Source: Oegoconia quadripuncta (Eukaryota > Arthropoda > Insecta > Lepidoptera > Autostichidae). From it: a stretch of DNA of 64,000 nt. The translations under genes were made by a program, and so were the position numbers. Below, one piece after another: positions 1 through 11,410 of the stretch (positions within the stretch are counted from its first letter, which is position 1; the number at the start of each line of letters is the position of its first letter). Location of the stretch: positions 12,890,657-12,954,656 of the forward strand of contig OX438757.1 in the NCBI GenBank assembly GCA_949316235.1. The letters are read 5' to 3'. The notes beneath the pieces were generated by a model. That model saw only the letters and a list, made by a program, of their open reading frames with translations, ran no database searches and was not told the DNA's origin.

Positions 1-705
1 GTTGGTTCTATTATTTTCACGTGCCAAAACTACATAGCCAGTAGTGGTAGAAATCGTCACAGTCGCTGAATGTGATACATATTTTGAATACATCACCATC
101 AATCTCAATCCACATTCACTCACTGCTGAGCACTGCTGAGTATACGCCTCTTCTCCATTACACCAAATCTGTACATATGTATTCATACAAACTGTCTTTA
201 ATTAGGTACCTATCAAAAAACATTTACAGAAGCGTTGCCATCATGAAAAAAATACCTACTAAAATGTGAAATAACATAAAAAACCACAAGATAACTCGCA
301 GTCTATACCAATCACGATTAATCGTTCCAATTTTATTAGCTCCAAAATAAACGCTAAATTAGTTACCATCTTACATAGGAAACTAATAAATAATAACTTA
401 TTCTACTATTTGTTTGTTCCCCGCAAAACTGCGTAAGTTTGTTAATATTTGCCCGTTTTGCTACTAGGTAAAGTTACAGACAAAGTTATGTGAGGTACCT
501 TTATTACTGAGTAGTTGTTATCTAGGCCTTGAACACACTGAACGTGAGCGGTCGTTTCGATACTACGTTGGTTGAATTGAATACTGCTTTTTCACTTCCT
601 AGCACTACCTCATCCACAGCGAGCCGGCTCGTTACTCAGACAAGCCTCCATCACTCGTTTAAGGTCACGCGATATATGGTGTAGGCTGCCGCACGCCAAC
701 AGCAG
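1..705. other. Gene-free stretch, nothing recognised
   Basis: AT-rich sequence with only short open frames (longest about 65 codons). I recognise no protein, RNA or repeat family here. It may be intron or intergenic. Confidence 0.5.
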
Positions 706-1640
706 AGTGATTCTCACGCGTTCGAGTTTTTCATGTAGACAGACATCAATATGTCTGTCACTTTCACACTTATTAACAGGTGCAAAAGTGACAAATCTAT
801 GGATGCTTATCGATAGTCACTGTCTCGCTTTTATACTTGTAAGCCAGTACAAAAGTGATAAACGTATTGATTTTTTAAAACCTTCGAGTGCACGGGAATT
901 GCTCACCAGTGGAGGTGATTCTCACGAGCTAGAGATTTCAATGTCGGTGGACATCAGTATGTCTGCCACTTAGGTACACACTTATTAGCAAGTGCAAAAG
1001 TATAATAACTTATATAATATCAATATAATCATGTGTATTTCATATCCATTTGCGTTCTCTTACCGCTCACTAGTTCCAAACTGGTCCCAACAGAATACCA
1101 GCGCTCCATCCGTCCGCGGGAACCATTTTGTCCCTACAGCACATAATAAGTGACATTTTAGAATTGTTATTCCTGTAATACTACTATAGTATTCTGTACT
1201 GTATTACTAATTGTTATCGTTGTGCAATGTGCTTAGAGGCAAATAAACAAATTATCTATCTATCTCTTTCTCACATATGCGAGTGCTAAAGAGACAAACC
1301 TATCTTCGAGTTTCTCATCGACATTAAAGCCTCGAGTGCACGAGAATCATCTCCAGGGGCTCGAGGTTTCAATGTCGATAAACATCAGTATGTCTGTCAC
1401 TTACACACTTATAAACAAGTGCAAAAGTAACAAACCTATGGATGTCTATCGGACATTTCACTGTATCGCTTTCAAACTTATGTATATGCGAGTGCAGAAG
1501 TGACCTGTTGATTTTTACCGACATTAAAGCTCGAGAATCGCTCTCCAGACAAATGATTCTCACGCGTTCGAGGTTTCAGTGTCGGTAGATATTAGCAGGC
1601 ATGTATGCCTGTTACTTTCACCCTTATCGCTCGCAGACGG
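706..1640 (+). repeat. Partial tandem array of a ~200-bp foldback repeat
   Basis: About four related units follow each other: 706-912, about 915-1345 (interrupted by a foreign insert), about 1355-1545 and 1556-1640 (truncated). Each unit starts near GATTCTCACGCGTTCGAG and ends with an approximate reverse complement of that sequence (for example CTCGAGTGCACGAGAATC), so a single unit can fold on itself. The middle carries repeated elements such as CATCAGTATGTCTGTCAC and AAGTGCAAAAGTGAC. A related single copy lies at 2757-2904. Seen directly: the repeats and their inverted ends. Inferred: a MITE-like family that has become tandemly arranged. No coding capacity. Confidence 0.65.
1085..1268 (+). 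mobile_element. LINE 3' tail inside the foldback array
   Basis: A non-array segment ends with a polyadenylation-like AATAAA followed by a TATC microsatellite (ATCTATCTATCTCT), the usual form of a non-LTR retrotransposon 3' end in Lepidoptera. It interrupts the second unit of the surrounding array. No reverse transcriptase frame remains, so the clade cannot be assigned. Confidence 0.4.
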
Positions 1641-2756
1641 TATAGCGCTTTATTATTATTACCTCAAACTTACAAATAAACATTACTGCTTTAATATGAA
1701 TGTAGATTACTACAATGATGATTATTATATTTAATTGACACATAAATCATTTATTCATTCATACATACATAACTCAATCTTTTAAATATTTTACAATCCT
1801 CGTAGGTACAATTCTTACCGTATTCGATCCACAACACGTTCGCGTAAAGCAACGCAACGGACTCTCAGCATGCGTGCTCTTCTCACAGCAAACGCTTGAT
1901 ATTAGGATGTTGTAGGATATTACAGCGTATAGTTATTTCAGCATTAATATAATAATAATAGCATTATTTCCAGTTATTACTAATAGTCTAAATTAAGCTA
2001 GTTATTGAGTAATTACTCAATATTTAATTTACTCAATAACTTGTATTATTATACAAGACTCTGTTGCCTAATTACATTGAAAATTCATATTTAAGCATAC
2101 ATTGCCCTTCTGTATACGATAATATCCAGCCAAACAAAAATTTATAAAGAAATATAAATCTGAATCTTTAACAATTACTATTATGCCAGCCGTATTTGTC
2201 ACGTAACAATTAACTAATATGTGACTTAGAGCTCTGTCTAACCTCCCATTTAGGATCCTTCGGTATTTTGCGGTTTTTTTGAGAAGCCCCGCTCTATTTA
2301 TAATGACACAGCCCTCAACTCCTTCGCTTCTAACCGCCGACGATTCCCTTGAGTTTTGTAATTGCTTTTCTAATAGGAAATCTAATTAAACCTTTTTAGA
2401 CAGAACAAGCACGACTTATCGTACTACGATACTGCTCGACCTGATGATCTTTCTATTCAGTTCAAAGATTATAATTATTAAAGATATTTCTCATAAAGAC
2501 AGCAGTCACTTACATGAGAAAAAGGATAATTAAATAATAGTAGGTAACTAATGTAACAGACATTGTCATACTAGCTACCTGTCTGCTATGTTCTACCTGC
2601 TATTAGAACAGCTACCGTCATAACAGCTACTTACCAGCTGTTTCAATATTGTTAATAAGTAATTACCTACTCTTACATGGCAACACACCCACGTAGTGAG
2701 CCGTTAAAAGACGGCCAGCCTGCCCGGAGCACTCACTCTTCGCCTTAGTTTGGTTC
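1641..2756. other. Gene-free stretch, nothing recognised
   Basis: AT-rich, with no open frame above the background and no repeat that I can match elsewhere in the window. Confidence 0.5.
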
Positions 2757-2904
2757 AGGACCCCGATTCTCGCACGATCGACATTTACTGTCGATAGACA
2801 TTCATAGGTTTGTCACTTTTGCACGCCCTTATTAGTACGAAAGAGATATTTATACCAATGTCTATCGACAGTGAAATCTCGAACGCACGAGAATCGGGGT
2901 CCAG
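2757..2904. repeat. Isolated foldback copy related to the 0.7-1.6 kb array
   Basis: The two ends are reverse complements: ACCCCGATTCTCGCAC on the left and GCACGAGAATCGGGGT on the right. Inner arms also pair (ACTGTCGATAGACATT with AATGTCTATCGACAGT, allowing small gaps). The whole is about 148 bp and predicts a strong hairpin. The words GAATC, TCGA and ATGTC are shared with the units at 706-1640, so this is probably a complete single element of the same family. Confidence 0.7.
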
Positions 2905-3129
2905 TACTTTTGCATTGTCGAAACTCTATCGGTTGCGATTTTGAATTTTATAATATAAAGGATTGTTGAAGTGTGTTCTCAAGTGTTATTATTTCGCTAC
3001 TTCCCACTGAAGGTTTCACTAAATGAATCGTTCGCACTCGCACTACACATAATCACTAAGTATCTGTTTCGCACTATCTATACAAAGCGGAATATCCAAA
3101 ATTAGGGAGTAAATATTTCACATTAATAT

Positions 3130-3405
3130 CTATATTATATCGTAATTCACCAATACGTGTTGAGATAATTTTTCTTTGTATTGGTTGTATGAAGTTATTT
3201 TTTTAATATATGAGGGTAAATTGTTAAAAAGCTGTGCTCCTTCGTAAGTAAACATGCGCTTGCCATAATTCGTTTGAATCTTGGGCAATACAAGGTAGCT
3301 AGCTCGCCTTGTGGAGCGTTTAGATACTTGTTTGGTCTTCTTTCATCGTTTTGGTTTCTATTTGTCATATTTATTGGTAATCCCACCGACCTCCTCTACA
3401 CTTTT
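3130..3405 (-). pseudogene. LINE ORF2 C-terminal remnant (jockey/CR1-like)
   Basis: Read on the minus strand, the frame ending at the TAG at 3130-3132 encodes RRASYLVLPKIQTNYGKR and then FTYEGAQLFNNLPSYIKK. This is the typical C-terminal pattern of jockey/CR1-type reverse transcriptase proteins (basic residues, L.LP...T..G, then a G...FN.LP..IK block). A one-base shift near 3322 separates it from the upstream segment NDERRPNKY, so the copy is broken. It is a 5'-truncated dead LINE. The clade is inferred by eye; a protein search would settle it. Confidence 0.7.
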
Positions 3406-3522
3406 TCATGCATGAAAGAAAGAAATTGCAAGGGCACTAATTTGACGGTATCCTCTTTCATTTACAAAAAGAATTACGCAAATCAACGACATTGACAATA
3501 CATAAAAAACATACAAACGAAT

Positions 3523-3648
3523 TGAACGAATTGCCGGCAACGCATCTGTGACCCTTTTGGTGTTGCGGGTGTCCATGGGCGGCGGTGATTGCTTTCCACC
3601 AGGTGACCCGCATGCTCGTTTGCCGCCCACTCATATAAAAAAAAATTG
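3523..3648 (+). repeat. Lepidopteran interspersed repeat, 3' tail
   Basis: The segment GCCGGCAACGCATCTG through GTGTCCATGGGCGGCGG, a variant of CACCAGGTGACCCGC, GTTTGCCGCCC and a terminal A-run matches a tail that is very common across lepidopteran genomes. This is recognised from general knowledge. I see no coding sequence. Confidence 0.5.
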
Positions 3649-4197
3649 AGAACTTCCTCATTTTTGCAGTCGGTTAAAAGAAATCTAGCTTTACCTAGAA
3701 ATAAGTTTAAAATTATGGGTGACTTTGTATCTGGCATTATTTTTTATCCTTTCAAAAATTCTTGACAATATAAAATATAACATGTCCGGAAAATTTCTGT
3801 CATCTGGTAACCCAACCCAAGCCAATGCCAAAATCGCCAAACTCCAAACGCCCAGTTCCAAGAGTTTACGGTACCGACGATGCGACGGAAGTGGGGCTGA
3901 TCACATTACCAATTAAATTATTAAACAGATTTTCATAACCTAAAGCTGTATCCAATTAGATCCGAAATCAAGTTTCATTTCCATATCTCCGCTGAAATTG
4001 CCATCAAAACGCTTTTTTACAACCACCCACCCCCTGGAGCAGTTTATGTGGCGCACAAGTGATGAGATGACCGGCATTATCCAATACAAATCTGCCACAT
4101 TTGCCAGGTACGGATTTACTCTATAATTTGGGGAGGTAATAATGATTATGTCTTATTATTCATGTAATTATCAAATCGCAACCTATAATCTGTTTAA

Positions 4198-4366
4198 AAG
4201 AGCAACCCTAGAGTTTCTTGCTCGTTCTTCTCTGGGGAGTCAGCTTTGTGAATGAGGAGTAAATTTAAAATTAGAATATAATGTAATATTAATATTAATA
4301 GTGACGTTTTCAAGTAATAATTTTATCCTATGAAATAAAATATTTTCATTTGATTTGATTTGATTA
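4198..4366 (+). mobile_element. LINE 3' tail (LINE-x family), copy 1
   Basis: Starts near GAGTTTCTTGCTCGTTCTTC, continues through GTGACGTTTTCAAGTAATAA and ends in AAATAAAATATTTTCATTTG plus a TTTGA microsatellite. The same structure recurs at 4575-4705 and partly at 6760-6860 and 35765-35850, and in reverse at 15875-16025 and 50285-50345. Only the 3' UTR of a non-LTR retrotransposon is present. Confidence 0.6.
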
Positions 4367-4574
4367 TTATTCTTGGACTCAATGCTTTATGGGTTATCTG
4401 TCTATAGAGAAACGTGTTTTCCGTCCATGAACAATTTTTCCAGAGATGTAACTTATCTAATATACAAGTATCTGAAATAGGGATACAAGATACAAAATAG
4501 GTATTTTCATCTTGTATCTATAAAACTTTTTAAAATTCATTTAATACCTTTTGTTTGAAAATTTATTTTATTTG

Positions 4575-4705
4575 CCTTGAGTTTCTTGCTCGTTCTTCTC
4601 TGGGGAATCAGCTTTGTGAATGAGCAATATTGGCAAAAACTTTAATAATAAAATAAAAAATGTGACGTTTTCAAGTGATAATTTTTATCCTACGAAATAA
4701 ATATT
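4575..4705 (+). mobile_element. LINE 3' tail (LINE-x family), copy 2
   Basis: Shares TTTCTTGCTCGTTCTTCTCT, TCAGCTTTGTGAATGAG and TTATCCTACGAAATAAATA with the copy at 4198-4366. The part from GAGCAAT to AAATAAATATTT is nearly the same as a segment inserted in the SINE at 35636-35945. No open frame. Confidence 0.6.
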
Positions 4706-4747
4706 TTTTCAATTTTTTTTTTGAAGTACCAAAGATTTTACATTAAA

Positions 4748-4832
4748 TTCGGTATCATCACCATCATCATCACCCTCATCACACACACCACACCACAGGA
4801 CGTCCATTGCTGAACATAGATTTCCAGATCCA
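4748..4832 (-). mobile_element. RTE-type LINE 3' tail remnant
   Basis: A CATCATCATCACC microsatellite is followed by GGACGTCCATTGCTGAACAT. Read on the minus strand this is the end of an RTE-type element, which finishes in a GATGAT repeat. The same words occur at 7838-8110 and 39590-40140. Confidence 0.5.
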
Positions 4833-4834
4833 AT

Positions 4835-5040
4835 GGTTTCGGATTCGAATCCCGCGAGGTGTACATGTTTGTGTGATGTTTACGAACATTTATTCCAGAG
4901 TCATGGATGTTTATATAAATATATCCGTTATCTAGTTTCTTTTATCTAGTTATCTGTTATCTAGTTAGTAGCTTTGCTTAATTTGGGACTAGATGATTGG
5001 TGTAAGTATCAGAAATATTTATTATTATTATTATTTATCT
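4835..5040 (+). mobile_element. SINE-A, 5'-truncated copy
   Basis: The tRNA-like B box GGATTCGAATCCC is followed by the family body TGTTTGTGTGATGTTTACGA and the tail GACTAGATGATTGGTGTAAG ending in ATT repeats. The A-box half is missing. It is not a tRNA gene: no cloverleaf can be completed. Confidence 0.65.
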
Positions 5041-7310
5041 ATAGTTTTTTCTGATTTCTAAAAAAACCTCTTATCAACTCCAATTGTTTCAGACTTTCCC
5101 CTTGTAAACTTTGCAGATAAGTGGGCAATGGTATTTTTTTAGACATTTTCCATCAAAAGTCGAAAACTATGCGGCCCTTTAAGAAACAACACATTTTGTG
5201 CCATGTACAAATGACACCCTTTCATTTGATACGTCACTTGAGGTAGTAACCCCTGGTTTGATGAACATAAAAAAAATATTTTTAAGTTCTTTCATTTGCA
5301 ATAAAGAAAGGCAAGCAATCTTACGAACTATTCCAAATTACAAGTACAGGCATTAGTAGTTGCTGTGACAAACGGACAGACAGTCTCTGGAGGTCGACTG
5401 GTCGACCGGTATCGATTTGTTGGCCACCCCTGTATAACAATGCCGTAAATTTTTATTTAATTCGTCTGCCGTCGTCGTAATACTTGCTCTGGAATATTTT
5501 CCATTGTAGACGTAAGCTATTGTCATGCAAATTACACTATTCATTCATATCGTAAATCGAGCCAATATTTTAAATCACAATTTCCGAGCTCGTATAATCC
5601 ATAAGCTCGGAAGTTGGGGTCTTGAATAAAACTCCAAATACTCACTCCCTAACATTGTTAATATTTAAAACTGTTAAAAGGATTTCTGCGCGTACACAAC
5701 TCCTCATTTATAATTTAAAAGACAGAATCTTACGTGTTTTTTTGCAAAGCACCAGTTATAAATAGCCTACTAGCATCTAGAGTCTAGATTCTAGACTAAA
5801 GACTTATCCAGATACGTGGTCGTCAAATACACGTATGTGAACATTTGTAGGAGCGTTTCCTTCGTCCATAATTTTTTTTCTCTTTAAAGCTTCAAAACAC
5901 TTTTTATTAAAATGAATGTATTGCTAAGATAATCTAGTAAGTAATTTTGGCATTTCTGATTTATGTGATTTCCCTTTTTTTGATAATCACCGACGCAATA
6001 AAATCACAGTTATATTTATTAGGCAATTTTCCACCTTTAAATTTGGCGCAAATACAAGTCTTCTTTACATTTTTTAGTTACCTTTCTTGTTCTATATTAC
6101 TAATACTTAAATGACTTGTGGAGATTTAGTAGTAAGCAATTGTGATCAATACTTATTCAAAGATTAAATTTAAGTGCCTTAAACTAGGTAAGTTAAAGAA
6201 CTTGCATGGCATCTTTCCTAACTTGTCTAGAACAAAATAAATAAAAAAAATATGTATCGATTAAGGTTCAATAATGTTTTTTCCTTATTATTGCCATATT
6301 TTATGCTAAGTAACATGCTAAGCATCGGAATGTTGAATTTTCCAGCTCAGTCTTAGCAGCAGAATCTGAAATCACTGATGTGTTCCTACAATGTACAATT
6401 TCTAGAAATACAAAGACATTAATTCCACGATCAATTCATATAAATAAAGTTTTGTGCAACAAGTGGAAAGAATTTGGACATGAGCATAGAGCGGACATAA
6501 CTAGCTCCTTCGAAAATTTCACAACTAATAATGAAATATACCTTTTTAACCGTCTCACAAAAAGGAGGTATAGTACCTCGTTCGTCTGTTTGTTTCGTCA
6601 ATTGTTAATTGATTTTGATAAATCTTTTTTGTTTGATAGGCTTTTTTGTAAATGTCTCATGATGCATTACGGAGATATAGAATGGAACCTTACTGAAGCC
6701 GGTTGTTTTGCCAATTTTTGGCGTATCAATTAGGTAATATAAATTTTTAAAAACCTATTTAAAAAAACAACCCTTCGTATTTCTTGCTTTTTCTTCTCAG
6801 GAATCGCCTTTTGAACAAGCGCCTTTTGAATTAGCTTAAAAAATATTTTAAATGTGTGTGGACCTTTACAAAATGAAGATTTTTTTACTTCACTTAGACA
6901 GGTAAATTTTTCTTTTAGGTAGATACTGTGTCATTTTGCATATTTATATTTGCGCCCGATTTCGGGGGGTATTCACCTCATCTCCTGAGTCCTTACGTGT
7001 GGATAACACATAAAAAGGCATCTTTATAGCTCGTCAAAAAGCCGAAGCGTGTTACTTGTTTTGCGTCAGAGATTTATGTGGCAAATAATAACTTTTTGAT
7101 GTTAGCCTACAGGGCGGATTCGTTTTATGTGAACTGTATTATTTGATCGTAAACGAATGAAATAAGGACAGGTCTGATAACCCTGGAATACCGGAAGTTC
7201 TCGATATCCAAGGTACTAGGAAGCCATGAGATTAACTGGGTGCGTAGAAGGAAGGAAGAACGATACTTACGGTTCAAATAAGAACTTCCAATTTTCCAGG
7301 CGCTAGACCC
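5040..7310. other. Gene-free stretch
   Basis: Mostly AT-rich. A partial LINE-x tail (TATTTCTTGCTTTTTCTTCT) lies at about 6760-6860. A 117-codon open frame at 6380-6733 has no recognisable domain and AT-biased composition, and I treat it as chance. Nothing else is supported. Confidence 0.45.
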
Positions 7311-7318
7311 TAATCATA

Positions 7319-7459
7319 TAGAGTGAAATTTTATTCGTGTAATTCCCATTACCTGGTGACTCTACTCATGACTACGACTTCCTTGGGGAAAGTTGTTCGT
7401 AATCAAGAGTAGGGTCACCAGTTAATGGGTATTACACGAATTAAAAATTCACCCTGTAT
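7319..7459. mobile_element. MITE-1, compact foldback copy
   Basis: Terminal inverted repeats run through most of the element. The left side reads ATTCGTGTAATTCCCATTAC, and the right side is its approximate reverse complement ending CACCCTGTA, flanked by TATA. The arms (about 7319-7379 and 7396-7459) include CTGGTGACTCTACTCATGA and its complement. Other copies are at 10130-10388 and in the composite at 28007-28990. A TA target site and a TACAGGGTG-type end suggest a non-autonomous Tc1/mariner-superfamily element; this class call is inference. Confidence 0.75.
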
Positions 7460-7837
7460 ATATGATGGAAAAAGTACTCGCCCAGGGCAGATTTAATCAG
7501 TTCCAAAAATATCTAAATTGGTATTTAGATTATTCTCTTTGCATTCGTTAGTGGCTTTGCACAATTTCTAGGCGATACCCGACGTTTATTTTTCCACTTT
7601 ATTCTTGGCATGTCGACGTGCCCAACGTCGCAATACGAAAACCGCGAAACAAACGCTTTTCAAGACCTTTCAAATAGAATGTCACTCGTTGATATTTATT
7701 TCGAAAAGAAACTTCCTTATTTTGCAGGTTTAAGAGGATGAATTGTATGAAATCGAGAGGATTATGATATATAGTCATGACATACTGTATGCATCAGCCC
7801 AACAGACTCTAAAGGGGTAATATTGATAGGGGAATCA

Positions 7838-8110
7838 TCATAATATCGGCCACAAGCCGTCAACTGCTGAACATGGACATCCCCCTTAGATTTCCAGAAG
7901 GACCGGTTCGAAACGGTCTACATCCAGCGACTTCCCAAGACCTTCTAAGTCTATCTTTTGGGTAGATGGCCTACTTGCCGTTGCATTGTCTCCACTCAAG
8001 AATTCTAGTGCCCAAGCGGCCACCAGTTCTTCGAAATATGTGCCCTGTCCACAGCCTCTTCATCATACTAATTCACACGGCTGTGTGAGGTGATCTGGGA
8101 ATACATGTCT
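7838..8110 (-). mobile_element. RTE-type LINE 3' end remnant
   Basis: Contains TCAACTGCTGAACATGGACAT, CATCCAGCGACTTCCC and CCTGTCCACAGCC, in the same order as the element at 39590-40140, whose minus strand encodes an endonuclease-reverse transcriptase C-terminus. The coding part is too decayed to translate. Confidence 0.55.
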
Positions 8111-8974
8111 CATATTCTTTGGATCCATGTATAGTGTAAGTGACATACTAAAATCTTCTGCTATATTTCAATGACCCCAATACACTCGGGTACAGAAGTG
8201 TTTGTAATGTCGCCAGATTGGATTTCCACGGACGGTAGTGGACGATAACCTAATAAATAGCTTATCGGCTTAACTGTACTCCTTCATTCTCACCCGGCCT
8301 GAAAGGATTTGAGCGGGATTTTCAAGGAATTCACGGGTCCGGAATTCTCATTTCGAAATATTCGAAACCCCGCGTGGAATTAAGAAACTTTCAGTATCCA
8401 CTGTAGATGGTTAATTTAAACTGAAACGACTATTAGCTCTTGTGAAAGTTATTGGGAAATATTTTAGGAAGTGCGGGTGTTTCGTGCCAAAGGCTTCCTC
8501 TTGCGAAATGTCTGATGAATGACCAGTTTATATAAACTTTATTAGTAACTGCTAAAGTAAACTTTTGGCTTCACTGCAGACCTTTCAGCAATTGACTTAT
8601 GCTTAACTTTTTACGGACAATATTGTTACTGGAATTATAGATAAGCAACTGTAATTTGCAAACAACTACTGAATACAAACCTTTCCTTAACCTTACGTTT
8701 TGTTTCCTTTGCCCTCTGCAAAAGTACATAACAAATACTCCATAGCACGAACGCGTCCACTGTTGAAAATAGGCCTCCCTTATAGAATTATTAGTTTTAT
8801 TACCTACTATTACTATTTTATAATTGAAATGAAATGAAATGAAATGAAAATCATTTATTCATGTAGGCAATACAATATGCACTTATGAACGTCATTTGCA
8901 ATTTCACTTCGCATGTGTATAGGGTAAGTGTCTGTTCAAAATTTGCAAGTCAAATTATAACCATTTTCTCTTTA
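8110..8974. other. Gene-free stretch with a short ATGAA microsatellite
   Basis: Nothing coding is visible. A pentanucleotide run (ATGAA) lies at 8825-8848. Confidence 0.5.
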
Positions 8975-9290
8975 CTGCCTCCGTGGTTCAATGTAAACAA
9001 CATAGAGTTTACGATTCGGAGGTCGCGGGTTCGATCACCAGTGGGGTACATGTTTAGTGCTCGGTTTGATTGGTGGTAGGACATTTTAAATTGCCGCCTG
9101 GTTAGCTACCACCATCTTATCTAAATCTGCCGCCAAATAGCAATGTTGTTGTGTTCCGGTTGTCTCAGATAAGTTAGGCAGTCTCCTAAATAGGATGAGG
9201 TTTCCGGGTCAGTATGTTTCCACGTACGCACATCAGATGTGATTGAAATCAAGTGCTAACCCGCTGTCGCTAGGATGCTAACCCGTTGTC
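8975..9290 (+). mobile_element. SINE-C, near full length
   Basis: The tRNA-like head GCCTCCGTGGTTCAATGTAA with B box GGTCGCGGGTTCGATCACC leads into the family body (ATTGGTGGTAGGACATTTTA, CTACCACCATCTTATCTAAA, GTTCCGGTTGTC, TTTCCGGGTCAGTA) and the end GATTGAAATCAAGTGCTAAC. Other copies: 17745-17900, 25050-25290 and 29155-29260 (+), and 26800-27125 and 31055-31430 (-). Confidence 0.8.
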
Positions 9291-9292
9291 GC

Positions 9293-9358
9293 TGGGGTCG
9301 AACCCGGGACCTCCGCTTTGTAAATCCTATGTTGTTTACATTTTGCCACGGAGGCGGC
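9293..9358 (-). mobile_element. SINE-C head, inverted against the preceding copy
   Basis: GTCGAACCCGGGACCTCCG ... CATTTTGCCACGGAGGCGG is the SINE-C head in reverse. It directly follows the + strand copy, so the two heads form an inverted pair. Confidence 0.7.
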
Positions 9359-9934
9359 TAAATGTGATGCTATTGTCTTAATGTTTCAAGTTGTGATACG
9401 AAACGACAGGATTTGAAACACAAGAAACTGTCGAGTGGCATATCTATGTCACCTCACATAAGTTGAGCTAACCCTGCTGTCCTCACTGCGTCCTTCAACG
9501 AAAAGGCAAAGATAATTCCACACATGAAATTATAATCCGGTGTTATCTATGGGTCAATTCTCAAAGGGGTTGCTGTGGCTCAAATAATAGACCTATTTCA
9601 CGTCTGTAATCACACGAGAAAAGAGTTCTTATTGTAGCTATTTTTGCTTTGTCAATTTTGTACATAGGATCGACGTGTTTTTTGTTCACTGATTTTGTAC
9701 ATAGATAATATAGAAGGAATTCCTGTTTAACATAAAACTCGGTTTGTTTAATTATTATAGTGCTCGTCGGGTTTAAAATTAATACTGTTATTTTCTTTTT
9801 TTGTATTTCTATAGATAACCTCAAACTAACTGAAACATGACCCATAAAAGCAAATACTCCACTTTTGTTTTGATTATGCGGACCGACTTTTGAATTTAGA
9901 AATATAAATCCGGCATCAAATACTCTTTATTATT

Positions 9935-10020
9935 TATACAACTTGGTGCAATACATTTTAAATGTCTTATAAAAACTTAGGCGACCTTATCTCTAACAAC
10001 GATCTCTTCTAGGCAACCAA
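9935..10020 (-). mobile_element. LINE-y 3' tail remnant
   Basis: The minus strand reads GGTTGCCTAGAAGAGATCGT ... AGGTCGCCTAAG ... AATGTATTGCACC, a decayed copy of the tail seen better at 15700-15845 and 22756-22893. Confidence 0.5.
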
Positions 10021-10129
10021 TTATTTCGGAATACAAAAGAAGTAAATAAACTGGTTAGCACAAATAATTTTCTAATAGTCCAACAAATAGTTCTGCATAT
10101 TAAATTCCATTATCTTTAAGACAACTTTA

Positions 10130-10388
10130 AATCGAATTATTAATCTATTCATGTAATTCCTTTTTACTGGTGACTCTCCTGATTACGAACAACTTTCCCT
10201 TAGGAACCATAACCGAATACAAATGAAAATTGTTGTACTTTCTTAAGTAGTTTCAGAATAGTTTACTCTGTATGGAATCGATTTTTCTTTATCGAATTTG
10301 ACTATGGTTCCTTGGAGAAAGTTATTCGTAATCAAGAGTGGCATCACCAGTTAATGGGAATTACACGAATTCAAATACACCCGGTATA
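10130..10388. mobile_element. MITE-1, longer copy
   Basis: The left arm (ATGTAATTCCTTTTTACTGG, GATTACGAACAACTTTCCC, GGAACCATAACCGAAT) and the right arm (GACTATGGTTCCTTGGAGAA, GTTATTCGTAATCAAGAGTG, CACCAGTTAATGGGAATTAC) are reverse complements around an AT-rich loop. The right end CACCCGGTATA is intact; the left terminus is eroded. No open frame. Confidence 0.7.
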
Positions 10389-10389
10389 A

Positions 10390-11095
10390 AAATTTGTGCA
10401 GATTGAGCCTCTGATCCGTGTATTAGCACTTCTTCTTCTAATAGAAGAAAACATTAACTGTTTTAACAATTTCAAACGAAACATCGGCTAGGGTCATGAG
10501 TTAGTTGTTTCGACTGTACCTAACTCATTCAACTAAACAACTTCGCAATCTAAACTACATCGTTCTAAAACAATGTTCCATCGGAGCAATCTTCGAGTGA
10601 GATGCAATTTATCTTAGTAAATCGATTTTTGCAAGCTCCATAGCGTTGCAGTTAACAATATTGGTGTCAATTTGCGGCTGAAATGGCCACTGGCCTCCAG
10701 TGAGTTGCGATGAAGGGACAGCAAAATGAATGGCCAAGACCCGCCTCGGCCCGAGCCACGTTGGGAGACAATTTAATTTCCACCCCGGGATAAATTTAAG
10801 TTTAGGACCGGAGCTCCATCCTAACTGGATTACTGTTATCTCCAAAAATGTTTTGAATACTTTCGGCATCCTAACAGCTAGATTTATCGAGGATATTTAC
10901 ACCAAGGAATGAAAACCAAGCGCTTCAATTTTAAATTTAGAATGCTTATTTTTCCTTTTAAACGCTTTAATTAGCTTCTCCTGTTTTCTGTAGGTAAAAA
11001 TGTAACATCGATTTTTTTCTTTACTTCTAGAAGTCGTATCGACATTAAATTTTGGAAGCGTGTGTTACTAATAAAAATTTTCAATAGTTTAGTAT
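10390..11095. other. Gene-free stretch
   Basis: Nothing certain. A somewhat GC-richer patch at 10670-10830 is open on both strands (86 codons minus, 60 codons plus), but neither peptide resembles a known family. Confidence 0.4.
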
Positions 11096-11099
11096 AAGG

Positions 11100-11410
11100 A
11101 GGTGATCTGATGATGAAGCCGGAGGTGATTGTGGAACTCTTCAATGACTAACAGCAAACCACTCGAGTTTGGGCTCATTTTGTTTGTTTTGACGAGTCCA
11201 ATACATTGCACTTATTGACGAGGGTGTGATGATAGAACCGGAAGCTGGATAGTGCAACTCTTCACTGGCTACCAGCAGAACCCCTTGAGTTTGGGGTTAT
11301 TTGACTAATTTAAATTAGTCCTTTGGTTACATGTTACGACCAACAGGGTCCGAGGGTGCAAGGTCGTTCAAGCGTTTTCTTGTAGTTTCTAGAGCCTATA
11401 CAGTTTCTAC
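11100..11410 (+). repeat. Two divergent tandem copies of a ~115-bp unit
   Basis: 11110-11200 and 11228-11330 share the order GATGAT..A.CCGGA..., TG.AACTCTTCA.TG.CTA.CAGCA and GAGTTTGGG, then a T-rich end with a GAGTCC/TAGTCC motif. The second copy runs on into a further repeat-like part (GCGTTTTCTTGTAGTTTCTA). It looks like a lepidopteran interspersed repeat with a duplicated 5' part. No protein frame. Confidence 0.5.

Noticed and set aside
706..1640. CRISPR-like array
   Set aside because: Units are long, imperfect and self-complementary, with no uniform spacers, in a eukaryotic genome.
6380..6733. 117-codon plus-strand frame
   Set aside because: No recognisable domain, no splice or promoter context, and composition like the flanking DNA.
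10609..10912. Upstream Pde8 exon in a GC-richer patch
   Set aside because: Neither strand matches the receiver-like N-terminus of PDE8 and the patch has no suitable paired splice sites.
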